This document shows, in pieces, positions 23,579 to 33,115 of a stretch of DNA of 64,000 bases. Numbering within the stretch: position 1 is the first letter of the stretch; each line of letters opens with the position of its first letter. The notes under the pieces were generated by a model that made no database searches, was not told where the DNA came from, and saw only the letters and a list, made by a program, of their open reading frames with translations. Origin of the DNA: Crocodylus rhombifer (Eukaryota > Chordata > Crocodylia > Crocodylidae); the NCBI GenBank assembly GCA_038503035.1, contig JAVSML010001079.1, positions 62,001 to 126,000 on the forward strand, written 5' to 3'. The translations under genes were made by a program, and so were the position numbers.

Positions 23579-25337
23579 TAGGCCTGTCCAAATAGGGAAG
23601 TATTCAATTTGGATTTGGAGGACAGTTATTCAATTCAGTGATTTGAATCACTGTCCCCATTTGATTCGGCTGAATCAGAGATTCGGTGCTGATTCGGAGA
23701 TTTGGATTGCCTGGGGAGAGGCAGGCACAACCAGGAGGCTGCAGGTTCTCCTGCAGCTTCCCCAGCTGTGCCTGCCATTCCCCAGGTGGGGGGAGCCGTG
23801 GGAGATGCCTCCATGCCTGTCCTGCCCATCCCCATCCCCTGCCTGGCCCCAGCCTCCTGGCTCTTAAAAAAAAGCCCAAAAATCCCTGCACTCACTGGCT
23901 GCAGCAGTTGGGATCAGGGCCTCTGAGGGTTCATGGCAGAGCCCCCTTGTGCAGCATGGAGCAGTGAGGGGTAGCGAGGCTCGCCCCGCTGCCTGGCACC
24001 TGCGTGGCAGCTGCCCCATGGCGTGGGTGCAGTGTGTCTTGGCAGGGCACTGTGTGCTGTCTGGGAGCGGGGACTGCTGGGGCTGAGTGGTACCAGACTC
24101 CAGCTGGAGCTTCCACAGCTCCCAGACAGTGTGCAGCACCCTGCCAAGCCACGCTGCAGCTGTGCCATGGGGCAGCTGCTGTGTGAGTGCCAGGCAGGGG
24201 GGGCATTCCCTGCTGCCCCCTGCTGCATGGGGAAGCTCTGCCACCAGCCCTCAGAGGCTCTTATCACTGCTGCCAGAGATAGTGAGTGAGGGGCTTTTAT
24301 TTATTTTTAAAATGCCGGGAGTCTGGGGCCAGGCTGGGCAGCCATGGGGGCTTCTCCCATGGCTCCTCCTGCTGTGCTTGCCTCTGCCTTGGTGGGGGGG
24401 AGCCACGGGAGAAACCCCCATGGCTGCCCTGCTCAGCCCCATCTCCTGCCCAGCCCGGCCGGCACATGGTGGGGAGCGTAGGGGGCGCGATGCAGGTGCA
24501 GCTCACTCCAGGCAGCAGCAGGGCATAGCACCACTCCCAGCACTACCGTGCCCACATCAGTGCTGGGAACAGGGACTGTGACATGCCGCCACTTGCCAGC
24601 CAGTGTGGGGGCATGTGCAAGATGTGGGTGCAGTAGTGCTCGGAGTGGGGGCTATGCCCTGCTGCTGCTTGTCCAGCCAGCATGGTGCAGGTCGGAGGGA
24701 GAAGGGGACACAATGCAGGCATGGCTCACTGTGGGCGGAAGCAGGGCATATCCCTGGCTCCCAGAGCTACCACACTCGCATCAGTGCTGGGAGTGGGGGC
24801 TCTCCCCTGCCATCACTTGCCAGCTGGTACAGAAGGGCACGGGATGCAGCTGCAGCAGTGCTGGGAGCAGGGGCTATGCCTTGCTGCCACTTGCCCCCTT
24901 CTGCCTGGAGCGAGCCACGCCCACATCCTGCCCCCCTGCCCCAGCTCGGCAAGCGGCAGCAAGGCAGAGCCCCTGCTCCCAGTGCTGCCTCACCCGCATC
25001 CCACACCCCCTCTGCCCTTCTCCCTGAGTAATACTCCCCCCAGCTGGGCAGCTTGTTCCAGCCCCAGCTCCAACCCCAATCCCTCTCTCCCTCCTCCCCC
25101 AACCCCAACAGACTTACCAGCTGGAGGCAACTGTGTGAGCTTCCTGTTTAGTCTATGGCTGAACATCCAAAGTAGCTGAATCTTTTCCGAAGCTTTTCCA
25201 GATTGATTCAGATGCTTTGCATCAATTCAGAGCTTTTAATTGGTCTCCCGATTTGATTCGGATTTGGAGGCTTGGCCCCCATATTGGGCTGAATCTTCTC
25301 TAAATCGAATCAACTACCAAAGCTTCACACAGCCTTA
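23579..25337. mobile_element. 1.76-kb GATTC-type hAT-like element with nested palindromes
   Basis: The left end TAGGCCTGTCCAAATA (23579) is inverted at the right end AGCTTCACACAGCCTTA (to 25337). The TSD TTGGTAAG is perfect (23571-23578 and 25338-25345). GATTCGG/GAATC words crowd both sides (23625-23705 and 25170-25315). The GC-rich core holds a large inverted repeat (about 23720-24440) centred near 24093, with an ungapped 62-bp inner arm pair. A further 29-bp hairpin and four degenerate copies of a GCAGTGCTGGGAGC unit follow. No transposase. Overlapping 110-165-codon frames here reflect low stop-codon density. Confidence 0.9.
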
Positions 25338-25345
25338 TTGGTAAG

Positions 25346-25895
25346 GCCATCTTTTGAGTTTTAGTACAGAAACCTCATGAGAAATGCTTTTGTCTTCTGA
25401 GTCAAATGTATGGTGGGCATCCCTTTGTTTCTGGCATACCATGCTTTGTGATTCCCATGGGGGCTTCAAGACAGGTCCTTATTTTGTAAAACAGGCCTGT
25501 TCAGCTTATAAGCCCCTGGTGGCCCACATCAGGCATGCCATACAGAAGCTTCCCCCACTCAGTGGTTCGCTGTGTGCCCAAGCAGGCTCCCTCACTGTAC
25601 ATGAGTGCAGTGAGGTGGCTCATGAGTGGAATATCCCCCTACCCTACCTCCCCAGTTGCAGCATGTGGGCATGATCTCCATCCCCGCAGAGCCCTAATCT
25701 TTCCCATGCTGTATCAGTGCAATTTATCTGACATACAGGTGCAATCCCACTCCCAGGCACAGCTCCAAAATTACATTCAACTCCCTATGTTGCTGCACTG
25801 CTCCCACATTTCCTGGTGCCACTCCAGTGACATCTGGAGGAGGGAGTGGGAAACCTGGAGACTCCAGCTGCTATTGCCATTCCACTATGAAATCT
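25346..25895. other. Unclassified sequence
   Basis: No recognised family and no believable coding frame. Confidence 0.35.
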
Positions 25896-25897
25896 CT

Positions 25898-26065
25898 GAA
25901 TAACCCTGCACAAGTAATTGGTGCCTTTGTGTTTTTATTCCCTGGCTATAAAATGGGCATAATAAAAATGCCCTACCTTTTCAGAGGGTGATAGAACAAA
26001 TGCATCAAAGGGATGAAATATTCTGATAATATGATAAAAGGCTATATGTACTTCAGAAAGAGCAT
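25898..26065 (-). repeat. Decayed MIR/L2-like repeat, opposite orientation
   Basis: GCACAAGTAATTGGTGCCTT, then ATTCCCTGGCTATAAAATGG, GCATAATAAAAATGCCCTACC and TATATGTACTTCAGAAAGAG recall the common order of a MIR/L2 consensus read in reverse. Old and diverged. Confidence 0.55.
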
Positions 26066-26164
26066 TAGAGATGATACAATTTTCCTTATCATAATAAAGT
26101 TTCATTTCTGGTGTCAGGAGGAAGCAACATTATGAATCTTTATTGTTATTACACGATCCTAGGA

Positions 26165-26275
26165 GTGGACGTTTGATCCTGTTTTTCATTTACATCAGTT
26201 TTATATTCATGCAACTTCACTGACTCCCACAGAGTTACTTCAGACTTATAATTCTAGCTCAAATCAGAATTGGAC
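26165..26275. repeat. Ancient palindromic amniote MITE
   Basis: TTGATCCTGTTTTTCATTTA, CATCAGTTTTATATTCATGC, an ACTTCACTGACTCCCACAGA centre and AAATCAGAATTGGACC follow the order of the common GATC...ACTCCATTGACTTCAATGGAGT fold-back repeat. Confidence 0.5.
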
Positions 26276-26279
26276 CATA

Positions 26280-27410
26280 AGAATTCTTACATTTGGCAGG
26301 GGGCAAGAAGGGAAGTGCCTAGGCAATCATACTACCTCTTGAAGATGTCACTGGCCAGGGCTAGAAGATATCAGAAGGCAGTCCCTCTAGTGATCAGGGA
26401 CTCTCAGGTCACATCTATGCTGACATTAGGATGTATTGAGGTTGATTTCAATGAGTGACAGACACATGAGCTCACTTTCCCTGCATTCATTGTGCCTTAT
26501 AGCCTACAGCAAAGCTGTCTACACTGTGCATCTTACTTCTTCAGTGTGGAACTAAGATGTACCCCAGATTTTCTTATGTCAAGTGAAGCACAGCCCTTTT
26601 TTGGAATTGGCCTTCAAACTAGTTGTCCAGGTTTGCGAAGTGGGGTCTATTGAAGGGCTGAAGTCTGGAAAAGAGAGTTCTAGGATGCTTGCTGGGAGAA
26701 CTCTTGTTCTTGAGATATGTGGTGGCCAATTGAGCAGTGATGTAAATGCACCAGGTCAAGCTGGACTGCAACTGGTGTTGAGTGCATAATTGGTAGGTAG
26801 GGAACGGAAAATTTGAGGTCCACTTTTAAGTGATTGCAAATACAGCCTGAGTCTCTCTTTCTTGGCTCTGAAGCAAAGAATCTAGATGCACTAACAACCC
26901 TACCAAGGCCTTCAAGACTTTGACTCCCTGTTGACTAGTCTGTGGAAACCCTGCTCTCATGTCCTAAAGATGTAAGCTACCCAAGTGCTAGTGCTAATGA
27001 AGGTATAGTGGAAACAGATTGGACTGGACAAATGGACAAATGGATTTTTTAAATTAAATATATAAATGATTTGAAAGCTGTCCGTCCTTTCCCCCTCCCC
27101 AATTTTCCCTTCCACAAGAGATTTTGAAAATGTATGTGGAAAGGAAATTCCAGCTTTCAGTTAGCTCAAGATAGACCCCACTTGCTAATTTGCCATAAAG
27201 GCTAGTAGATGCCCAACAGAAACTCTTGAATCTTGATCATCACTCTGTTTAGTTAGATTGAGACTGAGAACCTAGAGAAGAAAGGCTGTCTCTCATTACT
27301 GAGCACCTACTTGAGCCATATGACCTGTCTGCACAGGGTGGGGTTACATTTTCAGAGCAGCTCAGAATTTTAAATGCTCATCATCTATGAAGGTGCTAAA
27401 ATAAGGCCCA
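26280..27410. other. Unclassified sequence
   Basis: Nothing recognised. Confidence 0.35.
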
Positions 27411-27535
27411 CAAGATGCATCTACATTGAACACTAACTGTGCAGTAGCCTAATAACACTGTGCAATAGTGTGCTGGGCAAAAATCATGCTAATGTGTTAC
27501 TGCACAGTCGTATTAGGCTACTGCATGGTAAGCAT
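27411..27535. mobile_element. Left part of fold-back MITE, interrupted by a hAT insertion
   Basis: ATGCATCTACATTGAACACT followed by TGTGCAGTAGCCTAATAACA and TTACTGCACAGTCGTATTAG matches the motif order of the MITE at 12522-12733. The sequence resumes for a few bases (GTAAGCATCACTAA) after the inserted element, so the insertion is younger than this MITE. Confidence 0.7.
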
Positions 27536-27862
27536 TAGGGCTGTGCAAAGCTTTGGGTGCTGATTCAATTTGGAGGAAATTCAGGCCAATTCAGTGGGCC
27601 AGTGGGGGACAGCAGGGATTGCCCCCCTCCTGGCAGCAACTGGTGAGTCAGGGCTCTTTTTTTTTCAAAGTGCCAGGAGCTGGGGTGAGGGACAGCCATT
27701 GTTGGGGCTCGAAGAGCAGGTGTGGGACAGCAGGTGGGATGGGCCTGTGTGATTCAGAGAATTGATTTGGGACTGTGATTTGAATCACCAGATCCATTCA
27801 CTGTCCCCCGAATAAGCTGAATCCAAATCCAAAGTGAATACTAGCTGCTTTGCACAGGCCTA
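27536..27862. mobile_element. 327-bp GATTC-type hAT-like element, perfect TSD
   Basis: The left end TAGGGCTGTGCAAAGC pairs with the right end GCTTTGCACAGGCCTA. The TSD GTAAGCAT is identical at 27528-27535 and 27863-27870. The interior keeps GATTCAATT and GAATCAC words at the ends and one core module (GCAACTGGTGAGTC, a T-run, AAAGTGCCAGGAGCTGGGG), so it is a minimal version of the 16856 and 23579 elements. It gives the best-defined boundaries for the family. Confidence 0.95.
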
Positions 27863-27871
27863 GTAAGCATC

Positions 27872-28570
27872 ACTAAAAAATTTCTTATGAGACAATTGGA
27901 GGATTGTGGGTTTAACTCCAAGACAGTCAGGTGGATGAGAAACTGGCTGCAGGACAGGATCCAGACAGTCGTAGAGAACGGATCTGTCATCCTGGTGAAA
28001 AGTGGGCAGCAGGGTTTTGCAGGGGTTAGTGCTCGGTCCAGTACTTTTCAGCATCTTTATTAATTATTTGGATGTGGGGGTGAAGAGCTCACTGGCCAAG
28101 TTCACCAACCCCCAGCACACCTACAGGCTTGGGAGCACCAAACTGGCTAGCACCATGAATAAAAGGGACCTGGGGGTAATAACAGACCACAGTATGAATA
28201 TGAGCCGGCAGTGTGATGCTGTAGCCAGCAGGGCAAATAAAACTTTGGCATGCATCAATCAATGCATCTCCAGCAAAACCAAGGAGGTGATTCTTTGACT
28301 CTACTCAGCACTGGTGAGACCGCAACTGGAGTACTATGTCCAGTTCTGGGCACTACACTTCAACAAGAATGTGTACAAGCTTGAGAGTCCAAAAAAGATT
28401 CACCCATAGACTCAGTCTTAAAAGGCAAGCCATATGAGGAAAGGCTGAGGGATCTGGGACTCTTCAGCTTGAGGAAAAGAAGGCTGAGAGGGGACCTGGT
28501 AGCAGCTTCTCTCTAAACTAGGGGAGTACATCAAGGGCTTGGTGAACTGGATGGATGATTCCCCAAATTC
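27872..28570 (+). mobile_element. CR1 LINE ORF2 fragment with internal deletion
   Basis: Translation of the plus strand gives CR1 reverse-transcriptase pieces: VLGPVLFSIFIN (about 28029-28064), SLAKFTN, then directly YRLGSTKLASTMNKRDLGVI, CDAVASRANKTLACINQ and, in other frames, LYSALVRPQLEYYVQFW and [16 protein letters not shown] text to about 28520. In intact CR1 the segment after the AKF motif holds the catalytic aspartate box and about 40 further residues. Here it is missing, with a junction near 28110. Stops and frame changes follow. Non-functional relic. Confidence 0.88.
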
Positions 28571-29220
28571 CGAAGGAATGTCTCCCGGATCCAAAGTAGA
28601 CATGGTAAATAAACTAGTGAGTCAAAGGGTCATGAGATCCAACAAACTGGTTGACACTGCAGTTCACTAATTATCCCAATTATCTTGACAGCCTCTTGAT
28701 CCAGTTCCAGCTTTTAAGCTCATTCCCTCATTCCTAGTTAATGATGGAGCACTCCTGTAGTTAATTTTTATATTTATGGCCCTTGCCATCATATTCTTTA
28801 GGTCTGTTAAATTTTATGTGCTGTAAAACAGTTTATGATTCATAGTGACCCTTGTGCTACTCTAGCTGTAGTGTACAACTGTAAATCTTGTGCTCAGGAT
28901 TCCACAGTTAGGGTTCCCCCCCCACCCCCCATTTTCTCCATTCCCTGTACAGACAGGTTACAAACTGTGAATACTGAGAGTCCTTCTCTTGCTGTAGGGC
29001 ATTGTCTGGTATCAAACTTAATGAACAATGTTTTTGCCATAGTATGTGGGATGAGGAGAGAAGGGAAGAGAACTGTGTTTCAGGTGAAACCTAAAGTTTT
29101 TTTTTATTTTGGTATTTGTTACTTGACACCAGTAATAGCAGTTCTTCCTTTATATGTTCCCAAATTCAGTGATGGATGAACCTTAAAAACTTTAGTGGAG
29201 TAAGAAGTTGAACCTATTGG
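28571..29220. other. Unclassified sequence
   Basis: C-run near 28915-28930 (ACCCCCC). Nothing else recognised. Confidence 0.35.
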
Positions 29221-29801
29221 GTACATCCAGATGAGCATGCACATGGCTGTTGCAGTATCTCAGAGTAGTTTGAGACACTGTGGGAGGCACACAGGGAAAT
29301 CATGGTATAAGAAAAGAACCCCATTGAAAAAAGTGGCTGAAGCAACTGGAGGTTGCAGGGGCAGGGAGGGAAGGGAAGCACATGCACTTGCAGCAACTCA
29401 AATAGCAGTGGCACAAATTTGTGGCAGAGATTTCTGCTTCAGCACATGTGCCTGAACATGCACTTTGGTGTGGGTCAAATTGTGCCACTTGGGACAAACT
29501 GACCCTTCCCAGCTCCTACCAGATCTTCAGGCAGAGGGAGCTTGCCCCAGCAGTATAATATCATACCCTGGTGAGCATCTCATAGATACTTGCCCTCAGG
29601 AGCTTCTGAGGCCTGGCCAGCTGGTATCTGGGGGCCTGTGGTCCCATGCCTGCATGCCTGCCAGACCCAAATGGGGACTGCATGGCCACCTGGGTTGTGG
29701 TATGGGCAGTGCAGCAGAGCCATATGCACTTCTAGGCCAGCTTCCAGTGGGCTGTAGCTCAACAGTTTGCCTTTGGGTGGCACTGCTGTCATGTTGTCTG
29801 G

Positions 29802-29859
29802 TATCCCCACTCTGCCATCTGGGCAGTGATTGCATATCCCCACTCTGCCATCTGGGCAG
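29802..29859. repeat. 33-bp tandem duplication
   Basis: TATCCCCACTCTGCCATCTG at 29802 is repeated exactly at 29835, each copy followed by GGCAG. Confidence 0.9.
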
Positions 29860-31225
29860 CTATTGTCCAGAAAATGTGCTCCTTGAGGTGGTTCACTTCA
29901 AATTGCTGATGTGTGCCCTCCTAGCTCTAAATGGCCAGGAGGTCAGCCACCTCATCTGCCATCCAGCTGGGTCCCCAGTGCTGGTCCTGGGCAGGCTCCT
30001 CTGCTCAGTTCCCTCCACTTACCTCACCAGCAGGGATCCTGGTGTTCCCTGTTTAAAAATGGTAAATTGTCTGATAACACCCCCCCACACAAAAAAACCT
30101 CTCTCATTAAAACACCCAAAATTTGTGTTCTTCCACAATTAAAATGAAACACCACTATATATAGAGATCAGGTGTTTTATTGATATAATTACAAATTTAA
30201 AGCAATTTGGAAGCCTACCAATACCTCTATCATTGTCATGAAACAAATTCTAAATATCTATAAACTTTGGCATTTGCTTTTTTTTTTTATCATAGAAAAA
30301 TCAAAGCTGCCACTGCCCACTGTGTTAACCAGGATGTTGGGTGCTGAGCAGAACTGATATGCTGATTTCCTGCCCCTGCCCTTGCCCTTTACTTTCAATG
30401 CACAGCCCCTCCAGTTCCTCTCACTCCTGACCTGCAGCCCTTTTCTGCCTCCCACTAGCTGCCACCTGTCATCAGCTCTGTCCCAGCTGTCCTATCTGCT
30501 GCTTTGTGGCTCTGAACAGTCCCAGCCCTTGCTGTTCTGCACCCTACACCTGTGCCCAAGCCCCAGTGATCCTCATGCTGTTCCTGGGAGGCCCTTGACT
30601 GGGACTCAGGAACTGGGATGGGCAAGTCCCTTCCCTTCCACATTGACTTCTCCCTGTACAGGCTACTCTAGGAGGGCAGGAGGGCTGTAAGCCCAGGTCT
30701 GGAGGCCTCTTCTACCCAGAGTGACCCCCCATCCCCAATCCCCATTTGTCTCTCTCTCACACATCCCCATGCTGCCATCTCCACCCCCACCCCAACCCAT
30801 CATATCCTTCAAGTGGTTCTTGGGACCAGGAGCACTCCCCACTCCTCAGGCTGGGGCTGCATGTTCGAGCACCAGTGTAGATGGGAAAGGGCTGCAGTAT
30901 GGCACTTGTCCCTGAAACCCTGGCTCCCACCAGCAGCTCCTGTCCTGTCTGGAGGCTGGGCACTTAGGGTGTGAGATTTGTGAGGGGGATGTGGGGTTTG
31001 GGAGGGAAGGGGTGTGGGGGGTGTAGGGCTTGTAGGGGTGAGGTTTGTGGGTGCATATGTGGGTGGGGGCTTGTGAGGTGGTTTGGGAATGTGGGGTATG
31101 TGAGTGGATTGTAGAGGAGTTTGTGTCAGGGGACTGTGTGGGGAAAGGGGGAACTGTGTGGTGGGGAGGACTGCACAGAAGGTGTGGGTCCCCCACCTGC
31201 CCCCTGCAAAGCCCACAGGTACCCC

Positions 31226-31252
31226 TGCATCATCATCATCATTATCATCAGC
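31226..31252. repeat. CAT trinucleotide microsatellite
   Basis: CATCATCATCATCATTATCATCA inside the 29222-32020 element. Confidence 0.9.
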
Positions 31253-32208
31253 CATTGGGGTGCTCATGCCTGCTCCTGGAAGACATTTCCAGTGTCACGG
31301 TGCCACCTGAGACTGGCGGCTGCACATGGTGCCAGCCCAGCCTGGACTGGCCCTTGTGCCCTCGGACACAACCAGATTGGCTCTTGCTGTCACCCAGGGT
31401 CCCAACACTGCAAACAGAAGCCACCCACCCTTGGGTTGGGCCGGGTCCTGCCTCCATGTGACCTGCATTCTGTTGGGCTGGGCCAGCTCCATGGAAGCAG
31501 GACCCAGCCTGGCCTGAGGGTGCACAGCTTCTGTGTGAGGTGCCGGGACTCCAGATGACAGAAAGATCAGCCTAGTCCTCCTCAAGGGCATAAACCAGCA
31601 GGCCAGGCCCACACCTTGTGCCATGTGCGGTCCTGGGTCTGAGGTGGTGCTGTGCTGGCTGGAGATCTTTGCTAGGAGCAGGTATGAGTGTCCTGATGGC
31701 TGCTGCTGCCATGGGGTGAGGGTGGGAGGGCAGACAGGGGACCCAAAACTCCTGAACAGCCCCCTTACACCCAGTCCCTCCACCCCCACATACCTACTTT
31801 CCTCAATCAATCCACTGCTGCAGCCTTGCCCCACTCCTATTTTCCCCAGTGAGGCAGTGTGCTGGAGCAGCAGGGGCACAGGATTTCCTGGTATCAAATT
31901 TAGAGCCTGTGCTGCAAATGTGCAGCACAGGGAACATTTTTTCATTCTTGACATGCCTCTTGTGGCATCTCAAACTGCTTTGTGATGCCATACAGGCACA
32001 TGTTTGCTCATCTAGACACAAATGTTTCCTCATCTGAAGGAAAATCCTGATGATGTTTGGGGGTTTGTGGAACCTCTACTACTTGGTATTCTAGATTTTA
32101 GATTGCAAAACTCCCTTCTGAGTTTTATGAATCAGTCATTTTTTCCTTTTAAGAAATTATTGGGAATGCAGTTCAAACACTCCATTACTGTGGATATTTG
32201 TACATACT

Positions 32209-32547
32209 GGGCATAGCTATATGTGCATTTAAGCTGGCTTACATTTACTACACAGGCGTTAAAGTGCATTAACGCTGTGTGTGCGCTAACTTGGGACTAA
32301 AGTTAGTCCCAAGTCAGTCTACACACACAGTGTTACTGTGCAGTAAGGCGTCTACATGTGCTTTACTGCACAGTAACTAATGGGGCATAATTTTGATGCT
32401 TGCATGATGCAAGTATTAAATTTATGCTCAAGTCAGCATAAGTCACCATATTTACTGTGCAGTATGGGCATGGATATGTAGACGTGTGCCTGTACTAAGC
32501 AGTAATTTCAGTTACTGCCAGTAAATGTGCATGTGTAGATGCGCTCA
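32209..32547. mobile_element. Fold-back MITE with internal perfect hairpins
   Basis: Ends GGGCATAGCTATATGTGC and GCATGTGTAGATGCGCTC are inverted. The interior repeats ACTGTGCAGTA words and contains a perfect 12-bp dyad ACTTGGGACTAA / TTAGTCCCAAGT (32289-32314). Read in reverse, TTAATACTTGCATCATGCAA and CCCATTAGTTACTGTG match the MITE at 35508. Non-coding. Confidence 0.75.
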
Positions 32548-32837
32548 CCAAGTTGTAGAGATTCTCATTTGGAAGTTGTCCCTGTACTTGGTTAGATCTT
32601 AACCAGGAGAATAATATTTCTAAAAAAGAAAAAAGATGTAGCATTCCACATTTTACATTGGGCTACAGCCAAATGGAGCTCAAACATCAATGGTGGTGAG
32701 ATCTGTACAAATAAATATAGAAGTTATGATTTTTGTCAGGGTTCTAAATAGATTCATATGGGTGAATTTCTAGCTGTGTCAAAATCATGGGAAGTTTTAC
32801 CCATGCCATCAGTGGGGTCATGATTTCAGCCATAGAT

Positions 32838-33115
32838 ATTAAGAACAGAAAATGGATATTGTCAGCTAGTCCATTCAGTCTCACCTTCTGCACAACAAAG
32901 GCCACAAAATTTTACTCAGTAATGTATAGATTAACTAGATTTTTTTTTTTTATTAAAGAAATCTAATCTTGATTTAAAGTGATGGAGATCCTTCAACATC
33001 TTTGGCTGATGTGTTCCAGCACTTAATTACCCACTTGGTAAATTAGTACTTCTATACTCAGACTTTCATTTAGATAAGCTTGGAAAAATATAAATCCTCC
33101 TGAATCATCATTCTC
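32838..33115 (-). mobile_element. Decayed CR1 LINE 3' fragment
   Basis: Reads as a reversed CR1 tail: AGTCCATTCAGTCTCACCTT, then ATTTAAAGTGATGGAGATCC, TCAACATCTTTGGCTGATG, TTCCAGCACTTAATTACCC. Strongly diverged. Confidence 0.55.

Larger units (their letters stand above)
29222..32020. mobile_element. 2.8-kb DNA element with ~67-bp terminal inverted repeats
   Basis: The left arm 29222-29288 (TACATCCAGATGAGCATGC...) pairs with the right arm 31954-32020 (...TTGCTCATCTAGACACA) at roughly 70% identity, many differences being transitions. The shared inner text is AGTTTGAGACACTG versus CAGTTTGAGATGCC. The outer end resembles the GGGTACATCTACATGAG terminus of the small MITEs in this window. The interior has a 33-bp tandem duplication (29802-29859), GT-rich and GC-rich blocks (30960-31170) and a CAT microsatellite. 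The longest frame (29465-30142, 225 codons) has no recognisable transposase motif. Superfamily is undetermined. Confidence 0.65.

Noticed and set aside
25492..25908. Possible hAT element from CAGGCCTGTTCAGC to CCCTG
   Set aside because: The flanking octamers do not match and the right end falls in a MIR/L2-like repeat.
29465..30142. 225-codon plus-strand frame
   Set aside because: It lies wholly inside the long-TIR element, includes a tandem duplication, has no transposase or other domain I recognise, and begins at an arbitrary ATG.
31295..31954. 219-codon minus-strand frame
   Set aside because: It ends exactly at the inner edge of the right terminal repeat and overlaps open frames on the other strand; no domain.
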